Shown here: positions 55,387-64,000 of the stretch, piece after piece | Numbering within the stretch: the stretch's first letter is position 1 | Layout of the letters: the number at the start of each line of letters is the position of its first letter | Source of the DNA: Oscarella lobularis | Taxonomy: Eukaryota; Porifera; Homoscleromorpha; Homosclerophorida; Oscarellidae | Reading direction: 5' to 3' | DNA length: 64,000 nucleotides | Assembly: GCF_947507565.1 (NCBI RefSeq) | Contig: NC_089188.1 | Coordinates: 2,046,001 to 2,110,000 of the forward strand | Notes under the pieces: model-generated | The model's input: the letters and a program-made list of their open reading frames with translations, nothing else | Database searches by the model: none | What the model was told of the DNA's origin: nothing | Program-made: the position numbers and the translations under genes

Positions 55387-56449
55387 ATGAGAAATCCTGG
55401 CGTGGAACTCGATTTGGCGTGGGTTGAAGCAAGCCGCGTCAATTTGCCGGCGACGGAACGTCGCGCGGCGCAACACAAAGCGCGACGATCGATAAAAAAA
55501 GAGTGGCAGGCCGCCTGGCTGCTTCGCGCCGTCTCCTGCATCGACCTGACGACTCTGAGCGGAGACGACACGCCCTGCAACGTGCATAGACTATGCCACA
55601 AAGCCTGCACGCCAGTCCGCCAGGATCTAACAGAAGCGTTAGGTAAAAAGCTGATAGTAGATTAGTGTAATAAATAATGAGCCTGTGCGCAATCCTTTTA
55701 GGCGTTGCTGATAAGGGAATAACTGTTGGGGCGGTGTGCGTGTATCCTGAACGAGTCCCAGATGCCGTGAAAGCTCTAAAGACTTTGGGTCAACACTCCC
55801 ACGTTCCCATTGCATCGGTTGCCGCCGGATTTCCCGCCGGTCAAACGCCGCTCGCTCAACGAGTCGAGGAAATCAAGCGCGCCGTCGCATACGGTGCCGA
55901 AGAAATCGACATAGTGATCAATCGCACGCTCGTTCTCACCGGCAATTGGGAGTCGTTGTACGACGAAGTGAAAGCGTTTCGCGACGCCTGCGGCGACGCT
56001 CATCTCAAAACGATTCTCGGCACGGGCGAATTGGGGACGCTGACGAATGTCTACAAGGCGAGCTTAGTGGCCATGATGGCCGGATCCGACGTCATAAAAA
56101 CGTCGACGGGGAAAGAGTCGGTCAATGCAACGTTTCCCGTTGCAATCGTCATGTTGCGAGCGATAAGGGATTATTACGAGCGAACCGGATACAAGGTAAG
56201 CAACAAAAGATATATAACTAAATAATCTATTCAATTCTTTAGGTTGGTTTCAAACCGGCTGGGGGTATACGCAGTGCCAAAGATGCTCTGAGCTGGTTGG
56301 CACTGATGAAAGAGGAGCTTGGGGATGAGTGGACCATGCCTAGTTTGTTTCGACTCGGTGCAAGCTCGCTATTGGGGGATATCGAACGGCAGCTCTATCA
56401 TCACGTCACGGGGAGGTATGCTGCCCAACATCAGTTGCCAATGACGTAA
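55387..56449 (+). CDS. DERA: Deoxyribose-phosphate aldolase
   Basis: Exons 55387-55642, 55702-56195 and 56243-56449 join in frame to 318 residues, the same length as human DERA. It catalyses reversible cleavage of 2-deoxyribose 5-phosphate to glyceraldehyde 3-phosphate and acetaldehyde in the cytosol. The TIM-barrel motifs are intact: IDLTTLSGDD, SVAAGFPAGQT, EIDIVINR, HLKTILGTGELG with the catalytic-site Lys, and the Schiff-base Lys in VIKTSTGKES, then GFKPAGGIRSA. The C-terminus RYAAQHQLPMT matches animal DERA. It is a strong, ordinary gene. Confidence 0.97.
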
Positions 56450-56630
56450 AGAACTGATAGTGTGCCATTTTTTGGTTATGTGTATCTGTGTGTGTATGTA
56501 TGGCTTGAATTTTTGGCTACCTGTATTGTGCATGAAAAGGCGCCAGGAAACGCGAGTTGGGGTTCTGAAATCACTTCCCAAAGTGTCTTACACCGGTTCT
56601 GCGCTTTCCGAGGCATTTGCTTGGTTTGTC

Positions 56631-58035
56631 TTAGTTTTTTCTGCTCTGAAATCCAGGCTTCTTTTCCACTATACCCATCTCAATAAGACTGTACGCTGCA
56701 TCGATGATGGAGTCCCGAATAGATGAGGGTTTGATTCCAAGATCTTCAACCATCTGGCAAAAAAAATTACTGTCAGCCTCAAAAATTGAAGACGCACTCT
56801 CTGATTGTTAAAGTCGAATTTCTTTCCCAATCCTGGATACACGTACTCCAGAGACGAATCAAACAATTTGGCCATCCAAATAATGAAGTTCGGAAAAGTC
56901 AGTTGAGGAATGCGATAGCCTAAAGATAAACGTGGAGTAAATTGGAAAAAATATTCCCGTAAATACCTTGAGATTCAAATTCGTCTTTTAGAAACGCAGC
57001 AATTTCCCTCGCCCACAAACTCTCATTGAAGACAATGACCCGCTTCCCTAACATAATTAATTTAAAAATTTAAAAATTTAAAAATTTAAAGAAACAACTC
57101 ACCGCAGACCTTTTCACTTGTCATGGCAGCAAGATGAGCTGCAGCGACGTCTCGAACATCAACTAGAGGCATAGCGACATTCGGAAGTCCTGGATAGTCT
57201 CTCTTGAGCATAAAACGAACAATCTGCAGCAGTAGAGAATAAATGCTAAAGAAACACTAATTGATTTGATGGGTTACCTCATGAGAATTGGAAGGTTTTG
57301 GCAGCAGCAAAGGTCCAATCACAACGCTTGGATTTATTACAACCAAATCAAATTTTCGCTCACTTTCTAAAGCCAAACGCCACTTAGAGACTAAACTTTT
57401 TCTGAAGAAAACGCCCAGTACCTTTAACAAAATCCCAGGCTCTTCGCTCGGCCAACGTCTTGCTTTTATCATAGGCCGAAACGTTGAATTTTTCAAAGTC
57501 AGTCCAATCATCTTCGGTATACACCTTGTCAGCTGATCCAGAAACACCGCCTAGACAAAATAAAAGTCATCTATACACAGACCCAAAATATATTCCTTAC
57601 TCGATATCGAAGTCGTCGAACCGGTCAAGATGAGTCGCTTCACAGTCGACTCGTCGTCGTTGCAGGCGTCCAAGACGTGCTGCACTCCGTCGACGGCTGG
57701 ACGAATGAGTTCCTCCTCGTTTCGCGGCAGTTTCAAGGGAAAAGGCGAGGCGACGTGAAAAACGTACGCGCAGCCTTCGACGGCTCTGAAACGAGCTCAA
57801 AATTAAGCATAAGGTAATCGATCGTTTGTTCGTACTCTTTCCATCCGTCTTTTGATTGCAGATCGACGGCGACGAGCTCCAAATCGGGAAAAAGAGCCCT
57901 CAGCGACGCGACTTTCGACGAGTCGTTGACATCGCGCACCGTTCCTCGTATTTTGTACTTGCGTTCAGCATTGAGAGCCGAAATGATGTGCGTAGCGATG
58001 AATCCCGCAGCGCCCGTTACGAGTACACTTTCCAT
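56631..58035 (-). CDS. DFR-like extended SDR oxidoreductase, copy 1
   Basis: Minus-strand gene from the ATG at 58035 to the stop at 56631, in eight or so small exons. It is an extended short-chain dehydrogenase of the dihydroflavonol-reductase-like class. It shows the NAD(P)-binding loop VLVTGAAGFIATHI, the Arg of IRGTVRDVND suggesting NADP, AYVFHVASPFPL, the Ser near LTGSTTSIS, the catalytic Tyr-x-x-x-Lys in AYDKSKTLAE, and VVINPSVVIGPLLLP then MPLVDVRDVAAAHLAAM. Substrate unknown: plant relatives reduce flavonoids and the yeast relative reduces methylglyoxal. The intron after WDFVK uses a GT donor, whereas the matching intron in the three other copies uses GC. It is divergent from the DOK-like gene over 71 bases. 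Confidence 0.88.
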
Positions 58036-58106
58036 TCGTCGTCTGTCCCGTATCATCACGAGACTTTCGTCTCGTAAATAAACTACGGGCACGAATCGCT
58101 CTTTCG
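58036..58106. promoter_or_regulatory. 71-base bidirectional promoter, SDR copy 1 / DOK-like
   Basis: The two start codons are only 71 bases apart, the tightest divergent pair in the window, so transcription start sites probably overlap the coding starts or use upstream untranslated exons. Confidence 0.5.
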
Positions 58107-59190
58107 ATGGCCGAAGCTTTGTCGACAAACAGGGTCTTGCTCAAAAAAGGCAATCTGCAGAAATCTTCGGGGGTAAGAAAAGAATCGCTTTGTTCATCGC
58201 TGGCGTAGGAGATAGAAATGGGATCCCTTCGCGTAGACTACGTATCGCTTCATTTCTACAATGTGTAATCTGGACTCTTCCCCTAACGCGTAGTAGGAGT
58301 CGATGGTTTGGCTTACCTAGTAATCGCTTCCGTGACACCGAGGAAGAATTTCGAGAACTTCTCTCAGTTCCGCTTGCTCTCCTCTCACAGGGCCGGCACC
58401 GAAGTTTCCACTTCAATTATCGCATCTTCGAATTCGAAGCTGTCGCAGCACCTAACGGCCTCATAGCCAGTAAGAAAGAAAACTGTTTACTGCACCTAAT
58501 TAATGTAATTGCTGTATAAATCGAACGTCTTATTTGCCTTGTCTTCGTCTCAGATAGTTTTCATCTGACCTACTACGACGGCAGGACAAAAAAAGGCGAA
58601 ATCAGCTTGGACGGACTCACGGAGAAAAGCATTCACGTTCTCAATCGCGATGATCCGGAACGAGAGAAGCACGGCCGCGTCATGAAATATATGCCTCACC
58701 TTTTCACCATCGAATCGATGACGGATAAGAGAAAGCCGCGAATGTATTACTTGGCGGCGGAATCCAAGGAGGAGATGATTGAATGGGTTGCCAAGCTAAA
58801 AGAAGGTCTTTCGAGAGGTAAGAAAACCGTGTTTTAGAGAGTGCTTACTTATTTTGGGGAGTACAGGGAAACAATACGCTGTCAAAACCGATAAGAAAGA
58901 AGGCACGTATCTCGCCCAGTTCAATAGCAATCTTCTCGCACTCACGGAAGTTGCAAACGATGCCATAGCGATCAGTTGGCCTTTGAAAGACATCAAGCAG
59001 TTCAGTCTTTACAAGACTGAAATCTGGTTCAAGCACGCGGCCAATCCGCTCGGCCTCGCAGGCCGAGGGACAGTCAAGCAGATAAACAACGTTTATTTGA
59101 CGGTCGACGAAGCGTGGACGGGCCCGCGATTGTGCGAAAGGATGAAGAAAGAGTTGGAGGTTATTCTTCGAAAGCCGCTGATCGAGCGAA
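58107..59190 (+). CDS. DOK/IRS-like PH-PTB adapter, 3' end in assembly gap
   Basis: Exons 58107-58172, 58391-58469, 58554-58817 and 58867 into the gap. A PH domain spans the first three exons: KKGNLQKSSG, GRHRSFHFNYRIF, FHLTYYDGRTKKGEISLDGL, ending in the Trp helix EEMIEWVAKLKEG. The fourth exon encodes a PTB-like domain: GTYLAQFNSNLLALTEV, AIAISWPLKDIKQFS, then NNVYLTVDEAWTGPRLCERM. The PH then PTB order and the SWPL strand fit the DOK/IRS adapter group, which docks on phosphotyrosine (NPxY) of receptor tyrosine kinases at the membrane. The tyrosine-rich tail expected in DOKs would lie in or beyond the gap. The 218-base first intron could hide another exon. Confidence 0.6.
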
Positions 59191-59390
59191 NNNNNNNNNN
59201 NNNNNNNNNNNNNNNNNNNNNNNNNNNNNNNNNNNNNNNNNNNNNNNNNNNNNNNNNNNNNNNNNNNNNNNNNNNNNNNNNNNNNNNNNNNNNNNNNNNN
59301 NNNNNNNNNNNNNNNNNNNNNNNNNNNNNNNNNNNNNNNNNNNNNNNNNNNNNNNNNNNNNNNNNNNNNNNNNNNNNNNNNNNNNNNNNN
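59191..59390. other. Assembly gap, 200 N
   Basis: Exactly 200 N, the conventional length for a gap of unknown size. It removes the 3' end of the DOK-like gene and possibly intergenic sequence. Confidence 0.98.
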
Positions 59391-59545
59391 TTCCTATCTT
59401 TTTCATGTAGCAACAGGCGCCTTTTATAGATTCTTGAGATGTGTATAGAAACGCTTTGCGTTTACTTTTGCATGATCTTTTTTTCTCAGTACAATGCAGA
59501 CGCGAAACATGATTCGACTTCAGCGAAACAGAAGGGTTCGGGTCT

Positions 59546-61235
59546 CTACTCTTCTTTCTTTTCCTCTTCTCCCCCGCCCTCCGGCGTCTCCCCTTGCCCC
59601 TCATCTGCGGGCTTATCCCCTTCTTCCTCATCTACCGGCTTATCCCCTTGTCCCTCATCTACCGGCTTATCATCCCCTTGCATTTCTTCTGCCGGCTTCT
59701 CTCCTTTTCCCTCTTCCGCTGGCTTTTCTCCTTGTCCCTCTTCTGCCGCTATCTCACCTTCGTTGTCCTTCTTGGCTTCCGCAGTATTGTTTGGTTCCTT
59801 TCCTCCTCCTGGTTCCTTGAAACCCACCATCCTTGGAACAAACTGATTTATAATGAGACTGTACGCCGTCTCTATGACACTCTCTTTGAATCCAACGAAC
59901 TCCACGCCAAGCTCTTTCACCTGCAGCGAGAAAACCATCAGACTGTGTGACGCGAATGTACATTTAAGATTCCTTGCCTGGGAATTGTCATATTTCATGC
60001 AGGATCCCAGATAGGAGTAGAAAAGCTTTGCCTTCTCGTCAAACAGCTTGCCAATCCACAACGTTATCTTCCACATTTTGCTCACAGGAACACGATAACC
60101 TTAATTAAAAAAATTAATTTATTAATAAAGTATAAAAACGCAGAGTATCTTCTGTTGCCTTGGTGATTGAATTCATCGGCAAGAACGCGTGCTAGGTCCC
60201 TCAACGGTATCGTGTCAGAGACCAAGATATAGCGCTGACCTTTAGTAGTGAAATGTCAAATGGGTTCACATAACTTATGGTCATAGAAACCTGGGGTTCC
60301 TCCTGTCATTGCTGCAATGTGAGCCTTAGCCACATCACGTACATCCACATAGGGCATATTGATATCGGGAACGGATGTCACTTGGCGTTTTAGAAACGTC
60401 ACAACAAGCTGAAAAAAAACCAATTCAATGAATAATTATTGATTTTTAACAAACGCACTCCGTGTGACGTGGAGACTTTTGGAGTGATGAGCGGGCCATA
60501 AATAGCCCCCGGATGAATGGTAATCAGCTGAAATTTCTTATCATCTATACATAGAAAATGATTTTTATTTTCATATTCAAATTTTGCAAAACTCCCCTTC
60601 TAATTCCGCAACAAATTTCCGTGCTTCCTTCTCAGCGAGCGTTTTGCTCGCTTCGTACGTGGGACATCGCGGAGACTCCGGATCCGTCCAGTCTTCCGGC
60701 GTGTAAACGTGATCGCGTGGCTTTCCCACATTTCCGGCAATACCGCCTCGACGAAAATAATGACGTCACATTTCGTACATAGGTATATCGCGCTCTCTCA
60801 CTTGATATAGCAGCAATCGAACTCGTCATAACGACGCGTTTCACGCCAGCCTCGACGCACGCGCCGAGAACGCGCCTCGTTCCGTCGACGGCGGGTCGAA
60901 TCAATTCTTGGGGATCGCGAGGACTGTCGAAAGGAAAAGGCGACGCGATGTGGTGAACGTACTTGCACCCGGCGACGGCTCTAGAAAAACGCTCGCGTTC
61001 CATTGAATTCGATTGCCGGTACCCACTCTTTCCAGCCGTCGTCTTTGCTAAGATCGGCGGGGAAGAGCTCGAGATCGGGGAAGGCTTCCCGAAGCGGTTT
61101 CGTCGACGATTCGTTGTTCACGTCTCGAACCGTTCCGCGAACGCGGTATTTCTTTTCGGCGAGCAAGCCGGCGACGACGTGAGTGGCCACGAAGCCCGAA
61201 GCACCGGTAACGAGAACGATAGGGAGCTCCGACAT
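59546..61235 (-). CDS. DFR-like SDR oxidoreductase, copy 2, with acidic repeat tail
   Basis: Minus strand from the ATG at about 61235 (MSELPIVLVTGASGFVATHV) to the stop at 59546. Same fold and motifs as copy 1: IRGTVRDVNNESS-like cofactor loop, CKYVHHIASPFPF, the Ser motif VVMTSSIAAIS, the catalytic YEASKTLAE, then KKFQLITIHPGAIYGPLITP and YMPYVDVRDVAKAHIAAM. Unlike the other copies, the C-terminus is extended by about 85 residues of Glu, Gly, Lys and Pro in repeats of the type GQGEKPAEE and DKPVDE. The junction before DKKFQLITIHP is best explained by a GC donor. Exon edges are approximate. Confidence 0.82.
59590..59760 (-). repeat. Coding repeat of the acidic tail (GQGEKPAEE)
   Basis: About six imperfect units of 24-30 bases encode Gly-x-Gly-Glu/Asp-Lys-Pro-Ala/Val-Glu/Asp-Glu. 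It lies within 400 bases of the assembly gap, so the repeat may also have caused local assembly trouble. Confidence 0.75.
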
Positions 61236-61548
61236 TTTGCGCACGTGAAGCTCTTTGATATCGAACCCGACGACGTCATCCCTGTTTTCGATTTTCAAAC
61301 GAAAAATTATGCGCTGTAGTTTGAAATACGCATTTTTCCAAATGCTAGTTGAAATGCTAACCGTAAGTCAATCGCCTCTTTCGAAGTAAAGGTTTTTTCA
61401 AAGGGACGTCACAATGCAGAGCGTGACCGAATATTATTTTGGTTATGCTGAAACAAGCAGAAGAGCCAAAAGAAAAAGGGAGAAGGAAAAACAGAATGAG
61501 AGCCTCCCTCAATCTACTGCGGTGGTCGATCGGCTGCTCATTATTTAT

Positions 61549-63011
61549 TCATTCATCTTTGTCTTGGTCCTCTCCTTTGAAACCCGCCATCTTCGGAACA
61601 ATTTCATGTTCAATGAGACTGTACGCCGTCTCCATGAGGCTCTTTTTCAATCCAATGAGCTCAACACCAAGCTCTTTCACCTGCAGCGAGAAAATTAATT
61701 AATTAACCATCAGACTGTGTGGCGCGAAATATAGATTCCTTGCCTGGGAATTATCAAATTTCAAATGGGATCTCAGAAATGCGTATAAAAGCTCAGCCTT
61801 CTTGTCAAACAGCTTGACGATGATCCACAACGTTATCTTCCACATTTTGGACACAGGAACACGGTAACCTTAAATTAATTAATTGTATAAAAAAACGCAA
61901 AAATATCTTCTGTTGCCTTGGGGATTGAATTTGTCTGCGAGAATGTGTGCTATGTCTCTCAACGGTTTTGTGTCGGTGTACAAGATATAGCGCTGACCTT
62001 TCAAAGAAGAATTCACATGATTTACTTATGGGAGTATGGTTATAGAAACCTGGAGTTCCTCCCGTCATTGCTGCAACGTGCGCCTTAGCCACATCGCGTA
62101 CATCAACAAAGGGGATACCGATATCGGGAACGGATGACGCTTGGCGTTTTAGCAACATGAGAATAAACTGAAAAAATAATTCAATCAGCTATTGATTTTT
62201 TTAGACAAACCCACTCCATGTGACGCGGACACTTTCGGTAGAATGAGCGGGCCAAAAACAACCGCCGGATGAATGGTAATTAGCTCAAATTTCTTATCAC
62301 CTATACACAGAAAATGATTTTTATAGTCGCATTCAAATTTCGCCAAACTCCCCTTCCAATTTCTCAACAAATTCCCGAATCGCCTTCTCGGCGTACGTCT
62401 TGCTTGCTTCATATGGACGGCATCGCGGAGACTCCGGATCCGTCCAGTCGTCCGGCGTGTAAACGTAATCACGTGGCTTCCCCTCATTTCCGGCCAAACC
62501 GCCTCGAAAATGACGTCCCATTCTGTAGTAGACTATACGTCTAGTGAGCTCACTTGATATAGCAGCAAAAGAACTCGTCAAAACGACGCGTTTCACCGTG
62601 CCAGCCTCGACGCACGCTTGGAGAACGCGTTTCGATCCGTCGACGGCGGGCCGAATCAATTCTTGGGGATCGCGAGGAAGGTCGAGAGTACATGGCGACG
62701 CGACGTGGTGAACGTACGTGCATCCGGCGACGGCTCTATACAATCAAAAAACGCTCGTACGTGTCCCATCGATTGCTGGTATATCCGGAACCCGGTACCT
62801 ACTCTTTCCAGCCTTCATCTTTGTTAAGATCGGCGGAGAAGAGCTCGAGATCGGGAAAGGCCTCCCGAAGCGGTTTCGTCGACGATTCGTTGTTCACGTC
62901 TCGAACCGTTCCGCGAACGCGGTATTTCTTTTCGGCGAGCAAGCCCGCGACGACGTGAGTGGCTATGAATCCCGAAGCGCCGGTGACGAGAACGAGAGGG
63001 AGCTGCGACAT
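61549..63011 (-). CDS. DFR-like SDR oxidoreductase, copy 3
   Basis: Minus strand from the ATG at 63011 (MSQLPLVLVTGASGFIATHV) to the stop at 61549. The first exon is almost identical in protein to copy 2. Further motifs are CTYVHHVASPCTL, VVLTSSFAAIS, the catalytic YEASKTYAEKAI, FELITIHPAVVFGPLILP and GIPFVDVRDVAKAHVAAM, ending KMAGFKGEDQDKDE. The intron before DKKFELITIHP again calls for a GC donor (TTTG/GCGAAA). It ends normally without the acidic tail of copy 2, so that tail is a recent addition to copy 2. Confidence 0.85.
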
Positions 63012-63125
63012 CTTGCGGATCGAGGGCGTCTTTGTTCCGGCTTTTACCCGGAATGCGTCAGGATGCGTCAGAGCCTTCTTTTACATAGGATGCGTCATAC
63101 CGAGTCATTAATTATCTGCAATTGC

Positions 63126-64000
63126 CTAGTCCTTGTTCTCTCGACCCTTGAAGCCTGCCATCTTTGGGACAACCTGATGTTCAATAAGGCTGTATGCTGT
63201 GTCGATGGCGCTCTCTTTTGCTGTTGTAGGCTCGACGCCCAAATCTTCTTTTGTCTGCATCAAAAAATTAGAGCAAGATGTCAGATATATTCAAAAACAT
63301 TGCCTGAGAATTTTCGTATTTCACATAACTTCTTATCCACGAGTAGGCCATCTTCACTCTAGAGTCGACCAGCTGGGCAAACCACAATGTCGTCTTCCAC
63401 ATATTTCGCAAAGGAACACGATAGCCTGATAATCCCATTAGTTAAATTTATCTAGAACGCAAAATATATTGCCTTGGGGGTTGAATTCATCAGCAAGAAT
63501 GCGTGCAAAGGCCCTCATCGAGAGAGTATCAGTCCACAAAATATACCGCTCACCTTCAATAGAAAACATGTATCTCTCTCTTAGAGTCCTTATTACAAAA
63601 GTCACCTGAGACTCCTTTTGTCATTGCGGCGACGTGAGCCTTACTCACGTCTCGGACGTCAGTAAACGGAATCATGAGATCAGGAACAGACGGAAATTCA
63701 CTTTTCATTAAAACAGCAAGAAGCTAGGAAGGAACAAAAATTTTTAGAACTAATTCTGTTAATTAATTAAATTAATCTTTTAGTCGCACCCCAAGCGACG
63801 TGGAGGGCTCAAAAATTATTGGTCCAAAAACGCCAGCCGGATGAATAGTGACAAACTCAAATTTTTTTTCACCTGCAAACTATTTTTAATTAAATCGCCA
63901 ATTAACATCGAAAAGAAACTTGCCTTCCAACTTCTCGACAAACTCCCGAGCCATTTTCTCCGCATACGTCTTGCCCGCTTCGTACGGGGGACATCGCGAC
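63126..64000 (-). CDS. DFR-like SDR oxidoreductase, copy 4, partial at window end
   Basis: The 3' part of a fourth tandem copy on the minus strand. The stop is at 63126; coding continues past the right edge. Visible motifs are YEAGKTYAEKMA with the catalytic Tyr and Lys (Ser of the other copies replaced by Gly), FEFVTIHPAGVFGPIIFE, MIPFTDVRDVSKAHVAAM, ERYILWTDTLSMRAFARIL and the ending KMAGFKGRENKD. A GC-AG intron is clear here: GGAAG/GCAAGT to TTTGCAG/GT. The Rossmann-fold N-terminus lies outside the window. Confidence 0.85.

Noticed and set aside
54916-55587. Minus-strand frame of 223 codons
   Set aside because: It overlaps the well-supported first exon of DERA and intergenic sequence, is Arg/Ser-rich and has no motifs.
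61414-61698. Plus-strand 94-codon frame within the SDR array
   Set aside because: Antisense to the last exon of SDR copy 3, which aligns with the other copies.

Overview
This is a gene-dense piece of animal nuclear DNA. Genes are split into many short exons by introns that are mostly about 50-60 bp, start codons lie close together, and CG-containing codons (TCG, ACG, GCG, CGA) are very common, so CpG is not obviously depleted. Metazoan families (Discs-large MAGUK, a DOK/IRS-like adapter, a Roco protein, TXNDC16, DZIP1, IQCG) with such compact introns suggest an early-branching animal, most plausibly a sponge. The sequence alone does not fix the species. Exon joins were worked out by hand from splice signals, reading phase and family similarity. 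Joins given as exact coordinates close in frame; those described as approximate do not have every exon resolved.

Layout. 1-7.3 kb holds four extracellular or membrane proteins: a single-exon type I membrane protein, a secreted protein with nine CCP/sushi modules built from phase-1 exons, and two neighbouring CCP proteins with long acidic Ser/Asp tails. 7.3-22.8 kb holds housekeeping and signalling genes: an Asef/SPATA13-type Rho GEF, mitochondrial rhomboid protease PARL (minus), DNA polymerase delta subunit POLD3, an ankyrin-ROC-COR Roco protein (minus), a TIA1/TIAR RNA-binding protein, LAMTOR4 (minus) and a TMEM126-family protein. 23-30.6 kb holds a full Discs-large gene (L27, three PDZ, SH3, GUK; 22 exons) and COG3 (24 exons).

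31.1-36.7 kb is a long coiled-coil gene of unknown function with two coding tandem repeats. 37-44.4 kb holds two cilium genes, IQCG/DRC9 and DZIP1, either side of an unrecognised minus-strand gene. 44.5-49.3 kb is a TXNDC16/ERp90-like ER protein. It converges on an intronless protein of seven filamin repeats at 49.3-51.4 kb. 51.5-55 kb is the repeat-rich part: short exon-like fragments, hairpins, a small gene, and a decayed non-LTR retrotransposon 3' end with a restriction-like endonuclease domain. 55.4-64 kb holds DERA, four tandem DFR-like SDR genes on the minus strand (the last runs off the window), and a DOK-like PH-PTB gene cut by a 200-N assembly gap.

Neighbouring genes are often divergent with 70-190 bp between start codons, or convergent with 55-250 bp between stop codons. 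The most unusual contents are the CCP plus poly-Ser/Asp secreted cluster, recurrent GC-AG introns, the repeat-rich coiled-coil protein, a second possible TIA1 first exon and the SDR array.
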